64,000 nt of DNA from Drosophila miranda (lineage: Eukaryota; Arthropoda; Insecta; Diptera; Drosophilidae): contig NW_022881614.1 in NCBI RefSeq assembly GCF_003369915.1, positions 28,651,326 through 28,715,325 of the forward strand. The letters run 5' to 3'. Within the stretch, counting starts at the first letter, position 1; every line of letters begins with the position of its first letter. Shown piece after piece: positions 39,347 through 50,553 of this stretch. The notes beneath the pieces are model-generated. The model was not told where the DNA came from, did no database searches, and worked only from the letters and a program-made list of their open reading frames with translations. The position numbers were made by a program, and so were the translations under genes.

Positions 39347-40715
39347 ATTAGATTATTTGGCATTGGCCAATCCTTTGCGTCTAGGCCGAAGTTAGGCTGC
39401 ATTCCTGTGATTGAGGCAGTGATAATTGCAGAGAGGAAACCGCGATAGCTTTCGTCTTGAGATTGCAGGACGATGTCCACAGCCTTGCTGGATGGTAGAA
39501 TTGACTCTCCAATACCGGCGATTTGAACGTGAGACGGGTGAGGATCTAACTGCAGATGATTGGCGAGTCTCGATGTTATAAAGTTAACCTGAGAAGCGGA
39601 ATCTAAAATGGCACGACATGGAATAAGCGATCCAAAACGGCCCCTGACATATACGATTGCAGTAGCTAGCAGCACGTTTTGGCTAGGCAGAGATTTTTGA
39701 CTCGAGGGGGGAGGGCTAATATATTTGCTTGCTACTAGGGCACTTGCAGGATCATGCTGGGTCGATTCCGTGCTCGGCGACGGCAACTCAGCGTCAGCGC
39801 CCGACTGCATGTGGAGCAGTGTGTGATGCTTGGGTTGCCAATTTCTACAGGCCCCTGACCTGCAGCGTTGCAATGAATGGCCTTTGTTGAGGCAGTTTAG
39901 ACATAAATGGCGCTTCTTCACCTCCTTGTATCGAGAAAAAACAGGGAGATCTTTAAATGCCTGGCATCGGGATATGTAGTGATCGGAGGATTTGCAATAC
40001 TTGCATGTTGATCGTTAATGGAGGTGATTAGGGTGCTAGGTTTACTTTCTCCCACCTGCTGGCTAGGAATTGTTACCATAGCCGATCCCAAATTTTCCAG
40101 CATCCGACATCTTGCTTCCAAGAATGAGGCCATGCTTGACCACCGAGGCAATCCTGACGTCGGCAAGTTCTCTTCCCATTTCTCCTTGGTCTTGTGGTCC
40201 AATTTCGTGCCTATGATGAAGATCAGCAACCCATCGGAAATCTCCTGCGGGGTCGCCAAGGTCTGAAGTGCACGCAAGTGCGAATTGATTTTATCGCTGA
40301 GCGCGCGCAAGCCGATAGCAGAGCCCTTCTCCACCCCTTGCAGCCCGAAAATAGCCTTGACGTGTGCCTGAAAATGTAACAGTTTATTATCGAATCGCAA
40401 CATTAGTAAATTCAACGCCTTGTCGTAATTCTCCTCAGAAAGTTCCAAGGAACGAATCGTATCCAGCGCAGCACCATCTAGACATCCACGAAGATATTGG
40501 AATTTTTCGATGATTGGTATACGATGGTCTTTGTGCACCATTGTCGAAAACATCGCGGGGAATTCTGGCCAATCCATGTAGCTCCCACCGAATCGCGGAA
40601 GCTGCAACTCGGGCATTCGAGAACGGCCTATACTATTATAGGCGAACAACGACGAATTCCCCTCGAGAGTATGCCGAGCCGTTGAATTGGCAACATTTAC
40701 CGTGCGAGCAGCCAT
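39271..40715 (-). pseudogene. BEL copy 2 Gag-protease, split and 5'-truncated
   Basis: 40,715-39,918 carries the DUF1759-like Gag core (PELQLPRFGGSYMDWPEF), and 39,921-39,271 the zinc knuckles (CLNCLNKGHSLQRC) and protease (CRAILDSASQVNFITSR). A one-base break near 39,920 separates them. Compared with copy 1, roughly the first 110 residues are missing and the protease-RT linker carries small deletions. Confidence 0.8.
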
Positions 40716-40827
40716 TAAGAATGGAAGTGTTAGGTTTTACATCTAACCAAACTGACTCGTCTTGTGTTTGTATTCCAATGCTTTGAGGTGGTGAAAGTCG
40801 TTTGTTCTGCGTAGTTCGTATATCCAT
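40716..40827 (-). pseudogene. Maverick ORF, N-terminal stub
   Basis: ATG at 40,827 opens MDIRTTQNKRLSPPQSIG, then a run of about 20 more residues that joins BEL sequence at 40,715. AT-rich codons match the Maverick, not BEL. It is the start of an unidentified Maverick gene, perhaps a virion protein from its place among them. Confidence 0.45.
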
Positions 40828-40843
40828 TGTCTTATTTCTTTTT

Positions 40844-41811
40844 ATACCCGATACTCAAAATGAGGATTGGGGTATATTAGATTTGTGGTAAAAGTGGATG
40901 TGTGTAACGTCCAGAAGGAATCGTTTCCGACCACATAAAGTATATATATTCTTGATCAGCATCAACAGCCGAGTCGATTGAGCCCTGTCTGTCTGTCCGT
41001 CTGTCCGTCCGTCCGTCCGTCCGTCCCCTTCAGCGCCTAGTGCTCAAAGACTATAAGAGCTAGAGCAACGATGTTTTGGATCCAGACTTCTGTGATATGT
41101 CACTGCTACAAAAATATTTAAAAACTTCGCCCCGCCCACTTCCGCCCCCACAAAGGACGAAAATCTGTGGCATCCACATTTTTAAAGATACGATAAAACC
41201 AAAAACGCAGAATCGGTGAGGATGACCATATCGTCTACAGTGCAAAATCTGAACCAGATCGTATAATGATTATAGCCAGAATCAAGAAAACAATTTCATT
41301 CTTTCTCGCTCTGTCTCTCTCTAACACACAGGTTTCATGGTCGGTTTTGTCAATTGCAAAATATGAGTTCAAGGATCTCAGAACCTATAAGAGCCAGAGC
41401 AACCAAATTTGGTATCCACACTCCTGTGATATCGGACCTTGACCGTTTTGTGTCCAAATTTCGCCACACCCCCTTCCGCCCCCGCAAAGGACGAAAATCT
41501 GTTGCATCCACAATATTGCAGATTCGAGAAAACTAAAAATGCAGAATCATAGATAGTGACCATATCTATCAGATTGCTGAATCTGGATCAGATCGGATCA
41601 TTTTTGTAGCCAAAAGCAAGAAATCAATTTTCAGTGGCTACGCAGCGCCCGACGTCACGCTCAGACTGATTTTCTGTCTCTCTCGCACGCACTCTTTGTC
41701 GTGTGGTTCAATATTAGCGGCGTCTGCCGCAGGAGAGCCATACTGACTTAGTATCGGGTATAACTGTAGAGTTGCGGTGTCCGCAGCAACTCACAACGTT
41801 CCACCTCGTTT
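40844..41811 (+). mobile_element. DINE-1/Helentron-type repeat, copy D
   Basis: About 970 bp from TTATACCCGATACTCAAAATG to GTTCCACCTCGTT, shorter than the others because one internal CGTCCTTTG block is missing. Inserted within the Maverick; it cuts the ORF at 41,812. Confidence 0.85.
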
Positions 41812-42001
41812 TATTTTGATAGTAACACAATTCTTGACGTATTTTAATCCATTTATTAAAGTCACTAGTTTTTTTATCATTTAAAATAGGCAAAAACGTT
41901 ATATTCATTAAATCGTTTTTCTGGGCATTATTTACCAATTTTTGATATGCATTCGGATGAATTAAAATAACTTTGGTTAATTGATGCTTATTTTTAAGCA
42001 T
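41812..42001 (-). pseudogene. Maverick ORF truncated by DINE-1
   Basis: ATG at 42,001, Lys/Asn-rich, reading to WIKIRQELCYYQNK, then into DINE-1 at 41,811. Its start overlaps the stop of the next ORF (41,994). By position and style it is one of the small conserved Maverick virion-cluster ORFs, function unknown. Confidence 0.5.
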
Positions 42002-42347
42002 TGTTCAATATTTTTCCAAAAATCCCCGAAAGCAATGAACTTATTAAAACAGGTAAAAATCCTCCTTTTTGGATGAGAACTTTTCTCTTAGACTTTATTG
42101 ACCGTTTTGGACATGAAATAAGACGTAATGCATTTTTATACTTTTTTAGAGCATATAGTTGCTTTTTTGATATCTTATGATTCCCTCGTAGAGTATTCAA
42201 CACTATCTCCACTAATGCTTTTACTAACTCAATGTCACAATTACTTATAATTGCATTTCGAAGTTTATTATTTGCCCTTTTGAGCACATACAATAAATGT
42301 TTGTTCGCTTTCAGTCGATTTAGATTCTTTTTGTAAACCATTTTCAT
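41994..42347 (-). CDS. Small basic Maverick protein with GGFLP motif
   Basis: Lys/Arg-rich, about 117 residues from ATG 42,347 (or 42,341). The centre reads LVKALVEIVLNTLRGNHKI and the C-terminus KGGFLPVLISSLLSGIFGKI: a basic body plus a short hydrophobic tail. Such small proteins are common in insect Mavericks and have been compared with small core or minor capsid proteins of adenoviruses; I treat that as a suggestion. Its start overlaps the ATPase end by about 80 bp in another frame. Confidence 0.6.
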   Translation of the reverse strand: MKMVYKKNLNRLKANKHLLYVLKRANNKLRNAIISNCDIELVKALVEIVLNTLRGNHKISKKQLYALKKYKNALRLISCPKRSIKSKRKVLIQKGGFLPVLISSLLSGIFGKILNNA

Positions 42348-42952
42348 CTGAAAAGCAAACCGTATACTCAGAATTAAAAATATGTGTACGAAATCTAAGG
42401 AGATCATTTATTCCCTGAGTAAGATCAATAAGTAAATAACCATGTGGTTCATCTGTCACCTCCTTATATATTCTGAAGAGCTCCTGAGAATTTTCAGGAT
42501 AAATTTGTCTTGCTAAGCATTGAAATTGTAGCTTATCTCTAGGATTTTTGAACGCAACGATGTATTTTGTGTTTAGTGAAATATCTCGAGTATGTGATGA
42601 TTTATGAAATATATTTTGTGTAACCACTATTACGGATAAATTCCTGTGGTGTGATCCTTTTGTAAATAGCTCACAGACATTTTTATTAAATGCACCCATC
42701 ATTAAGTCATCTAGTATTAAAAGAATAGGCTCATGATTTTCATTTTCAATTGTTTCGGGAACTCCTTTATAGTATTCGATTGTGTTAAAATTTGGCTTCA
42801 TGCTCCTCTCCATAACACCAAATTATTCGATTAATTGAAATGCTCAGCAAATCATTCCTTTTGTTTATTAAATTTTCTAAAAACGTTGTCTTACCAGATC
42901 CTGAAGGTCCGCAAATAAGCATTGTAAAAGGATGTATAAATTGCTTAAACAT
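42268..42952 (-). pseudogene. Maverick packaging ATPase (FtsK/HerA, A32-like), frameshifted
   Basis: ATG at 42,952. Walker A GPSGSGKTTF is encoded at 42,887-42,910; the frame leaves at about 42,800, and the overlapping frame from 42,813 carries Walker B LLILDDLMM, then VIVVTQNIF (sensor-like Gln) and an arginine-rich C-terminal half. This is the genome-packaging ATPase of Mavericks, used to pump DNA into particles in related viruses. One indel in the region EEHEAK/MERSMK disables it. Confidence 0.75.
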
Positions 42953-43011
42953 TTTTGGGTTATGTTTTATTTATTAATATTTTATAAATGTTTTCTAACA
43001 TCTAAGATATT

Positions 43012-43152
43012 CTAATTACGCGTCTCCTGATCGCGCTTTTTGGGGCAGTTTTTTTCTAAGTGAGTATCAGATCCGCAATAATTACAATAAACAACTTGTG
43101 TGTATCCGCTTTTGTGAGGATCCTTTTGAAACAAACGCTTAAATGAATCCAT
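43012..43152 (-). CDS. Small Maverick zinc-knuckle protein (46 aa)
   Basis: ATG at 43,152 to TAG 43,012. Contains one perfect CX2CX4HX4C knuckle, CNYCGSDTHLEKNC, between basic flanks (KRLFQK, PKKRDQE). Short but intact and in the Maverick gene cluster on the same strand as ATPase and polymerase. A nucleic-acid-binding role is likely from the motif; no homologue is asserted. Confidence 0.55.
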   Translation of the reverse strand: MDSFKRLFQKDPHKSGYTQVVYCNYCGSDTHLEKNCPKKRDQETRN

Positions 43153-43196
43153 TTTAAACAACTAGTTACTACAAGTGCTGAATATAAACTGAAAAT

Positions 43197-43712
43197 CTAA
43201 ACATATGAGTCACTATTACAGTAGATAGCGTAGTTAGAATTTTCCAAGATAACAAATAGCTTAAATAAATTATTTAGAGCACATCTCAGAGGAATTTTTT
43301 TGTGGATTCTACAGTTTGTAAAAAAATTTGGATAAAATGTGAGACTTTTTCCTATATCGATATCAATAATATTATTTGTTAAATACTTAGATAAAAACTT
43401 TTTTTTAATTTCACCACGTACAATAACGGTGCTAAATCTATTTAGTGGTGAAAGTATTTCACCTAAACTTAAATATGATATTTCACCATCTGACCATTCC
43501 AATCCATTTATGGTTTGACGATTAATATTTTGTTGTTTAATCATTTCATTATCCAATTCATTCAGATGATATGGTGGTTTGAAATGAAAGAAGTTTGGTG
43601 TTACTGTTCCGGTTTGCATAAACGCCAATTCCTTAATAAAAAGTTGTTTATTATTTCCAAAGAGATATTGAAAATCAACTATAACGCTTGAATTCCTGTC
43701 GATTGTGTTCAT
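43197..43712 (-). CDS. Conserved Maverick ORF, function unknown
   Basis: 171 residues, intact, ATG at 43,712. Pattern: FQYLFGNNKQLFIKELAF, HFKPPYH, GLEWSDGEISYLSLGEIL, and a C-terminal CRIHKKIPLRCALNNLFKL. This layout (FKPP, GLxWxDG, CALxN) is one I associate with a family common in insect Mavericks. It starts divergently from the ORF at 43,821, and both starts share a CAACCCAA box just before ATG. Confidence 0.6.
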   Translation of the reverse strand: MNTIDRNSSVIVDFQYLFGNNKQLFIKELAFMQTGTVTPNFFHFKPPYHLNELDNEMIKQQNINRQTINGLEWSDGEISYLSLGEILSPLNRFSTVIVRGEIKKKFLSKYLTNNIIDIDIGKSLTFYPNFFTNCRIHKKIPLRCALNNLFKLFVILENSNYAIYCNSDSYV

Positions 43713-43820
43713 GTTGGGTTGAGATTTTGTAATAAACTGAATGAGTCGTTGATTCCTATCTCCTTTATATACAGCCCAATTTAGTAAGAGTTCTTAGTTT
43801 AACAAAAGCATTCAACCCAA
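43713..43820. promoter_or_regulatory. Divergent Maverick promoter with CAACCCAA at both starts
   Basis: 108 bp between two divergent ORFs. TCAACCCAA(C)ATG precedes the minus-strand start and TTCAACCCAAATGG the plus-strand start, giving an inverted pair. A TTTATATAC TATA-like box lies near 43,771. Confidence 0.45.
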
Positions 43821-44432
43821 ATGGACACGCTTCAATCAAAAAGAATTAGGTCCACTAGAAAGAAGCAGGATCACGAAGTCATTTTCGGTCTCGAATATTA
43901 TGTAGTACATAATTTAAAACTTAAATGCGGTTTTTCAACTACAAGAAAATTCACTCCAATGATATGGATGCAGCAAAGCAAAAACAATTTCGTCGGTTTA
44001 GATAAAGATGAATGGATGCAATTGGTTACATACAAGGAGTATATCCAATTGAAACTTGATCAGTATGATTTTTTGATGCCTGATACAATTATAGACCATC
44101 CATTATTGCCCACAATTAAGTGTAATTTTAGATTTCGAAAATCAGATAAGCAGTATGTGTTTATAATAAATCAGTTTGGAAATAAAATTGAATTTGATAG
44201 TGAGTCCTGGAGATTGTTTTTAAGATTAGGCATTTTTTTTACCACATTTTTATGTTGGAATACGATACTTAAGCAACAAATTATATACCTCTACTATAAT
44301 AATATTATTTCTAAGTGTGCAGCCTTACAAAAATTTGATGTTCAACTAGCTGATTTAGACGGTACTTATGATAGAAATGTGCAAATAGATTTAACCCGTT
44401 TATGCTTTGAAATTTCAAAAAAAAATGTGTAA
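43821..44432 (+). CDS. Maverick ORF with hydrophobic segment, function unknown
   Basis: 203 residues, ATG at 43,821, intact. Basic N-terminus (KRIRSTRKKQDHEVIF), a middle rich in aromatics, and a likely membrane or buried segment LGIFFTTFLCWNTIL near residues 137-152. No domain recognised. It lies upstream of and on the same strand as the integrase, AT-rich like its neighbours. Confidence 0.55.
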   Translation: MDTLQSKRIRSTRKKQDHEVIFGLEYYVVHNLKLKCGFSTTRKFTPMIWMQQSKNNFVGLDKDEWMQLVTYKEYIQLKLDQYDFLMPDTIIDHPLLPTIKCNFRFRKSDKQYVFIINQFGNKIEFDSESWRLFLRLGIFFTTFLCWNTILKQQIIYLYYNNIISKCAALQKFDVQLADLDGTYDRNVQIDLTRLCFEISKKNV

Positions 44433-44525
44433 TCAAATAAAACGCGATGTTCTTGAGTATAAGCAAACACTTTTAAATAAGCAATCATCCCAACATAACA
44501 ATAGAAAATAAAAATTATATTAAAA

Positions 44526-45148
44526 ATGAGTAAGCAACAAGTTGTTAATGAAATACATAAGCCTGCTAGAAGAAATTTCATTCGTCGTAAATTCGTACAA
44601 AAGGGAATTAATGAAGGGAATTAATGAGAACATTAAAAAATCGTATGTGGAAAATCTTTAGTATGCAGGGTAATCATACGTGGATTTATACCTTGCATGA
44701 CTTACTAAAAGATTATAATAATTCATATCACCGTACTATAAAAATGAGGCCTATAGATGTAAACAAACAAAATGAAGAGTTTATTTTGAAAACAGCTTAT
44801 AATATTTGTAAGGTATTTCCTAAACACAAGTTTTCCATTGGTGATCCTGTTAGAATAAGTAAATATAAAGGTATTTTTACAAAGGGCTATGATCCAAACT
44901 GGACAACCGAAGTTTTTAAAATTTTAAAAGTAAAGTCTACTAATCCTGTAACATATGAACTGGAGGACTATAAGGGGGAAATGATCAAAGGCTCATTTTA
45001 TGATCAAGAACTCCAAAAAGTTAAAGATGAAAATGCTTTCTTAGTGGAAAAAATACTCAGAAGGAAAAAAGAACAAGTTTTTGTTAAATGGTTAGGTTTC
45101 GATGAAACACACAATTCATGGATAGATAAAAAGAGTATATTAAAATAA
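44526..45148 (+). pseudogene. Maverick integrase with chromodomain; catalytic core deleted
   Basis: 44,526-44,624 encodes the N-terminus (HKPARRNFIRRKFVQKGIN). Then at 44,600-44,627 a short duplicated AAGGGAATTAATGA marks a deletion that removes the whole DDE core. From 44,624 on, the C-terminal part is intact: DYNNSYHRTIKMRPIDVN, an SH3-like FSIGDPVRISKYKG, and a chromodomain FLVEKILRRKKEQVFVKWLG at the end. Chromodomains on integrases direct insertion to certain chromatin. Without the core this copy cannot integrate. Confidence 0.8.
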
Positions 45149-45263
45149 TTAAGCACGCAAAATATTTATCAGATTTAATTTATTTTTGTGTATTTTTTAC
45201 ATTGAAATATAGTTTTAATTATACACAAATTAAAAAATAATAATAATATAATGTTAAATTTAC

Positions 45264-48200
45264 TTATACCATATTTTGTGTATTATTACTAGCACCTAAA
45301 ATATTTTTAATTTCATAGTGATTATGAGCTAATGTTGAAATACTATCAGGTAATATAAATCTATTGTCATCCTTATAATTTAGACTTATCTTATTTACAA
45401 TTTCAGTATAAATTTTATGACCTCTACTTCTAATAACTCTCTGTTGTCCATAATAAGTTTTTTTATGTTTAATGCATTCAATATAATGAGTATGAGTTAA
45501 TCGTTTCACTACTGACTTTTTTACGCCTTTAACCTTTTTTACGTTATAGTCAGTGTTATCATCTTTAGCAATTATATATGAGTATGCTTTCGCTTTTAAT
45601 CCTGCAAACGACGTCATTATTTTTCCTGCATTTTCGTCTTTCATTAATCCAAGCTCTTTGTTATCAGCGAGATTGATACCGAATCTGTTTGAGGCTAGGT
45701 AATTGGTTGTATCAAAGCGATTAGGATTGAATTTAATTAAATCATAAAAATCTTCTTCTGATGATATAATAAATGAATCTGTATCCATATAGAGTATTTT
45801 TGATGATGGACATTTTACAGAATGAAAATTATAGAAATAGTCATACATTAACCATTTTGAAAGTTCTAGTACACTAACTCCAATGAATATGGGCTTATCA
45901 TAAAAAATTCGGGACTTAGTTGATTCAATGGCAGCCAAATTATCTCCAAAGATTTCAACACTGTGGAAATTATGTCTTGTTTTGCGTTGTCTAAACCCTG
46001 CTGAGTTTTGTCTTGAATCATAATGCTTAACTAATGCAACCTCACGACGTTTTTCTACATTCTCCATTGTTTTACCGTAAACGGCATTAACCATTAATTT
46101 GTAAAAGTTTATCTCAAAGTCATTGCTAGCTAATTTTCTAAGAGATGTGTTGAGGTCAATATAAGGTTTCAGCCAACAGGACTGATTAAATGATAAAACT
46201 CTAGATATTTTTTCTAAAATCATACCTTGCTCTATACATAACTGTAGCTGCTTCAAATGGATTATATAGTTCTTTTTATCACTTAAGTCAGCTATTAGTT
46301 TTGTCTGCTTTCCTCCTGGTGGAATCTTATTTTCGGGGCAAAAAGGTAAACTATTATGCTTATTATGAATATCATCAGGATATCGCATATCTACTTCTAA
46401 AATATATCCAACATCACTAGATGCCGATATGCTAAGAACGTTGAAAGATGAAATTTCATCGTTACTTAGAAATTTAAAATTAGAAAATGGAAGGGGTTGA
46501 CTCATAGCCCATCCATATAAGTTGTTGGCGTCAATATATGAAAGGAAATTTATGGGTTCGGTAGGCTTAAATTTATTATTTAAATATTTGTTATTTGCTG
46601 TTGCATTCCGTTGAGTACATTGGGTCAACCCTCCACGAACAGCAGTTTTTAAAAAATTATAAATGTCAGGATCACTAACAAGTTATAATTCTACCCTTGT
46701 GTATTTTAACATTGCATCCCATGAAACTGAAGGAGCAGTAACATAATTAATGGGGTCTAACCTGTACACTCGGGAACAAAGAATCCTAAAATTCTCAAAT
46801 ACATCAGCAAGAATTAAAACATCGCTTTCCAAATATAATTTTAAATAATCTCTAATAGATTTGCAATTAAATGCGCTCCAAACCTTCTGAGCAAAGTTGT
46901 AGTCTTCAACACTACATTCCTCATCATTCAGTGAATTATAAAAATAATCTCGCGAAGGAAGCAGGGATTCATCAAATTTTTCAAAACTATCCAAATAATC
47001 ATAGGGAAATACTCCCTTTCATCGTAGCATATCAAATTTTTCACCTTGATATTTAGTTTTCAAAATTTTAAAATTCGCTATGTTCATATAACTAGCGAGT
47101 TTTTCTAAGCTTGAATTTAAAAATCTATTTGAATCTATATATCTAATTTTATATTGATGAAGATAAGATTCATCGAGCTTACAATTTTGAGTTAACGCAA
47201 TATATAACTCTTTATTGCAAGGAATGGGTCTTAGTTCATCTTTTATTGACGTAACAAATAAATGTATATCATAACGAGACAAGTTATGAAAAACTACCGG
47301 GAAAAAGGGATCGCTTAATCTAAATGTCTGTTTACACAGCTTATGAATAGGACCTACATATTGTCCTGTAAACTGATCAAAGAATTTTTCTCGATCATCA
47401 TCAGAAATTTGTTTCTCGCAGGCATAGCAATCACCGTGTTCCTGATAATCCTCATCCCAAATGTTAAACTGATAGATTGGTTTTTTATAGGACTTCCAGT
47501 ACTTCTCATAAAGTCCATCGGTTTTCATCCTAAGTGCTTGACAAAATTTTTGGATACAATCCGGTCCTGAAATAACGAAATCATAATGTTTATGAGTTTA
47601 TTGACTTTGCTGGAATGTTAAAATATTTACCTTCGTATGTCCACATCTCATTTAGATGTTCATTGTATTTATGTACAATATAAAATGATGCTGCACATGC
47701 TGTATGCCTCTGTGCCATAGTAGTTGATGATTTTGATGGATCATTAAGATTTATATGGTAATTTTCCAAAACTGCTTCGATGTCAGCATAAATTACTACT
47801 GGTGGAGATAGTTTTTTAGAAAAACTTTTGAATACAGTTTTGGTATTAGGTTCAGGATACTATAAAATTGCAAGCAGTTCTCGCAATAATATGCAGTATT
47901 ATGGGATTTACTATGTTGTGAATAACATAATTTTCTCATGCACGTTATATATGCATAATGCATCATTTGCATATTATCACTATTAATTCCAAGCAAGTTT
48001 ATGTGGTGAGTCCGAATTTTCTTAGTCCTCACTGTGGGTCCCACAACGTTTTTTCCATTCTCATCGACTTCATAAACATTGATGCTAAAATCCTCATTTG
48101 CTGATTCGAATCGCTTGATTCCTTTGCTTGTTATTGGAAACTCAATTCCGGAAAAATTTAATCTTACTCCTTCATAATAAATGATGTCTTGCCGTATGTT

Positions 48201-49208
48201 TCCGCACCGATAGGATGATGGTATTGTTAACTTATCTCGGTAAATTTTTTTTAATGCTGCTGTTTGATATATAGTTTTAAGGTGTTTTTCATAGGCCAAT
48301 GATGCTAAAACACACCACTTGAAACAAAAATCATCGTCATTTTTAACATTTATGAGTGCATTTCGTGACTTAATTTTTTTGGGAGCTTGGATAAACCTGT
48401 TTGCAGCGATATGCTCTAGTTTTATCATGGTAAGTTCAAAATATTTAAAACACTTTATTGCCCAACCTGAATCCTTCTCCTGGAATTCACTGCTGAGAGT
48501 TATCAAATTTTCTATGGTATCATTTAGATGATCATCAATCAGCTCGTTTTCATATATTGGTTTGTATGGAGTAATGAAATGCTTCATTGTTTCTGTTAAG
48601 CTTTCATCATCAGTGTTTTTAACGTATAATCCATATACTTTTAAATTGTATTTTATGGATCTGTACTCACTCATGCAGTGACGCAATAAATTGATAATAT
48701 CATTTTTGCAATCATGAAAAAACTCTTTTAAATCAATCTGTTCACTTTTATTTGAGTGAACACGATATGATTTTAAAGGAAATCGCGACTCCGTTGAAAT
48801 TAAAATAACGTTTTCATTTTCCTCTAGTTGAGCTGCTCTTGCATTCTTATGTTTGTCCGACATCATATGGCGTCTTTCCCTAGACGAAGGGTAACTTTCA
48901 CCGCAAATTGAACAGTCAATAATCCTTAGTTCCATCGGAGTATCCAATCGAGGCCGTTTTGAAGCTCCTGACGTTGAAGGACCTTGAAGATCACTTGAAT
49001 TAGATCCTTTGCTCATAAGAATCTCAAAAGCATTCCTAGGTCCCAAGCATGCTTCATAATGACTATCAAACTCTATTAAGTCGATGGACTTAGAGCAAAG
49101 ATCACACACCACATTATTACGATAATCAGAGCATCTCTCATAATGAGATTGAAACTCTGAAAAGTCAACGGAATTATCACACATGTTGCACTTAACTTTT
49201 GATGCCAT
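45264..49208 (-). pseudogene. Maverick protein-primed DNA polymerase B (broken, with intron)
   Basis: ATG at 49,208. N-terminus has zinc-finger repeats (CNMCDNSVDF...HYERC, CDLCSKS...HYEAC, CSICGES). A frameshift near 47,850 precedes the exonuclease: YADIEAVL (Exo I), FHNLSRYDIHLF (Exo II) and YLKLYLESDVLILAD (Exo III). A 64-nt intron (47,567-47,630; gtaaat, tttcag) joins WTYEG to PDCIQKF in frame. A TGA near 47,017 and a TAA near 46,683 interrupt the frame, which continues with polymerase motifs SYIDANNLYGWAM, NAVYGKTMENV and catalytic YMDTDSFI to a stop at 45,264. It would replicate the element from a protein primer; here it is dead. A 25-T run (49,215-49,239) lies directly upstream of its start. 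Confidence 0.88.
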
Positions 49209-49587
49209 TTTAAGTTTTTTTTTTTTTTTTTTTTTTTTTATCGAACTAACCACTTTCACTATTGAAATAGGACTAAGGGTTTCCTTTTTAAATGGTATCT
49301 TTTTAGGCCCCCAAACACCTTCTTAATCTTTTATATCCAAAACAAACAGTACCTGCTCACAAACCTGTTTCAAACGATTCCTACTGGGTCAATCTAATAA
49401 TATGAGGGAAAGGTTACAACCTCTATTCTACCTGAAATCCACTTATTCTTTTTATGTAATCCTCACTTGAGGATGGTAAGAGAACACAAACTAATGGAAA
49501 TATATACAGGAGCACACAAAGAATAAAATTATAATAGGAAGACATAAAAATTAATTAAGCTACTTATATTAAATATACGGCCGTCCC

Positions 49588-49958
49588 TTATCCTTTACTA
49601 CTTGGTGGCGCCACCTATCGGTGATAATGTGAACTAACTTCGATCTCAATCCTGTTTCTCAACCATGTAAAATCCTCTCAAATCGATCCTTCGCTCATTT
49701 ATATTCTCTCTCCTCCCTCTTACTGTCAATGAACCTGTTTTTACGATTGGTCCCGTGTTGCGATTCAAACAACCCTCAAACAGGTAGGTCATCCCTTTGC
49801 AATGAATCTAATGTGATAGTTTAGAGGTATTTTTTAAGTGTTTCCTGAAAAACGGATTCGATGCCCTTGAACCTTTCTTTCTACTTTCTCTATAATTTAT
49901 ATTCCTCCTTTGTGTACCTAACACTGTCCCATAGCAAAATGCCTATATAATAACTACT
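49588..49958 (+). repeat. 371-bp repeat, right copy (same orientation as left)
   Basis: Matches 34,662-35,028 apart from a 4-bp TTCT insertion and a few bases. Being direct and not inverted, it cannot be the partner end of one normal Maverick. It is followed by unrelated sequence. Confidence 0.75.
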
Positions 49959-50553
49959 ATATAATAACAGTTTTCTGTTGGTGGGATCAAGGGGCACAGC
50001 TGCAAAGCATTGCTACGCACAACCATTCCTTCTTATTCCGCCGACACTCATTATTGTTGAATGGGATCCAATCCTTGGACACCTTGGGATCCGATACCAT
50101 GTGTGGCAAGATACCTTCCTCCTACATCCGACACCTCTCATGCTTAAAACGATGGCACTCGAAGAAGTAGTGAAGTTTTCGTGAGAGATGAAGTATAAAC
50201 GGAGCAGAAAGATAGTGACTTTTAAAGGTCCTATTGCTACCAATGCGAACTTCGACATCCACTTGTCTACTGCCCCAAGAATGTGGTATGGCTATAAATA
50301 TATATAACATATATAAATATTGAAGTGTAATACAGTTTAGCTAAGGCTATAGCGGATGCGCTTTAGTTCGGGCCTTTTAAACACCGAATAAACTCATTAG
50401 ATCTCCATGGATGCACCCGTAATCACCTGAAAGCAATGATATATAGCATGATTAAGGAAGACTTCACCAAATTTGTTTAAAAAGGACATGTCCATTTGGC
50501 GTGTGATTAGTAGCACCGAAATGTTTGACGCACTTGTATCTGGCCGGTGACAT
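49959..50553. other. Stretch without a clear gene
   Basis: A frame at 49,978-50,184 (about 68 codons) has no motif or start. Several TATATA runs lie near 50,300. The right end is the likely 5' flank of the DUF1091-type gene. Confidence 0.35.

Larger units (their letters stand above)
35494..40715 (-). mobile_element. BEL/Pao LTR retrotransposon, copy 2, 5'-truncated
   Basis: The 3' LTR (35,494-35,865) is followed by pol, protease and most of gag. The element stops at 40,715 inside the gag coding region, so gag start, primer site and 5' LTR are gone. Same family as copy 1 (372-bp LTR and gag nearly identical). It lies inside the Maverick; the truncation probably removed Maverick DNA too. Confidence 0.88.
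34662..49587. mobile_element. Maverick/Polinton DNA transposon, split and degenerate
   Basis: Maverick pieces are 34,662-35,493, 40,716-40,843 and 41,812-49,587, separated by a BEL copy and a DINE-1. Recognised genes: protein-primed DNA polymerase B, chromodomain integrase, FtsK/HerA-type packaging ATPase and several small conserved ORFs. Capsid genes are missing, presumably lost with the BEL insertion. Mavericks are virus-like transposons that replicate their own DNA. Stops and frameshifts in polymerase, ATPase and integrase show it is dead. An expected inverted right terminus was not found. Confidence 0.85.

Noticed and set aside
49978..50184. 68-codon plus ORF
   Set aside because: Alternative start only, no motif, adjacent to a repeat edge.
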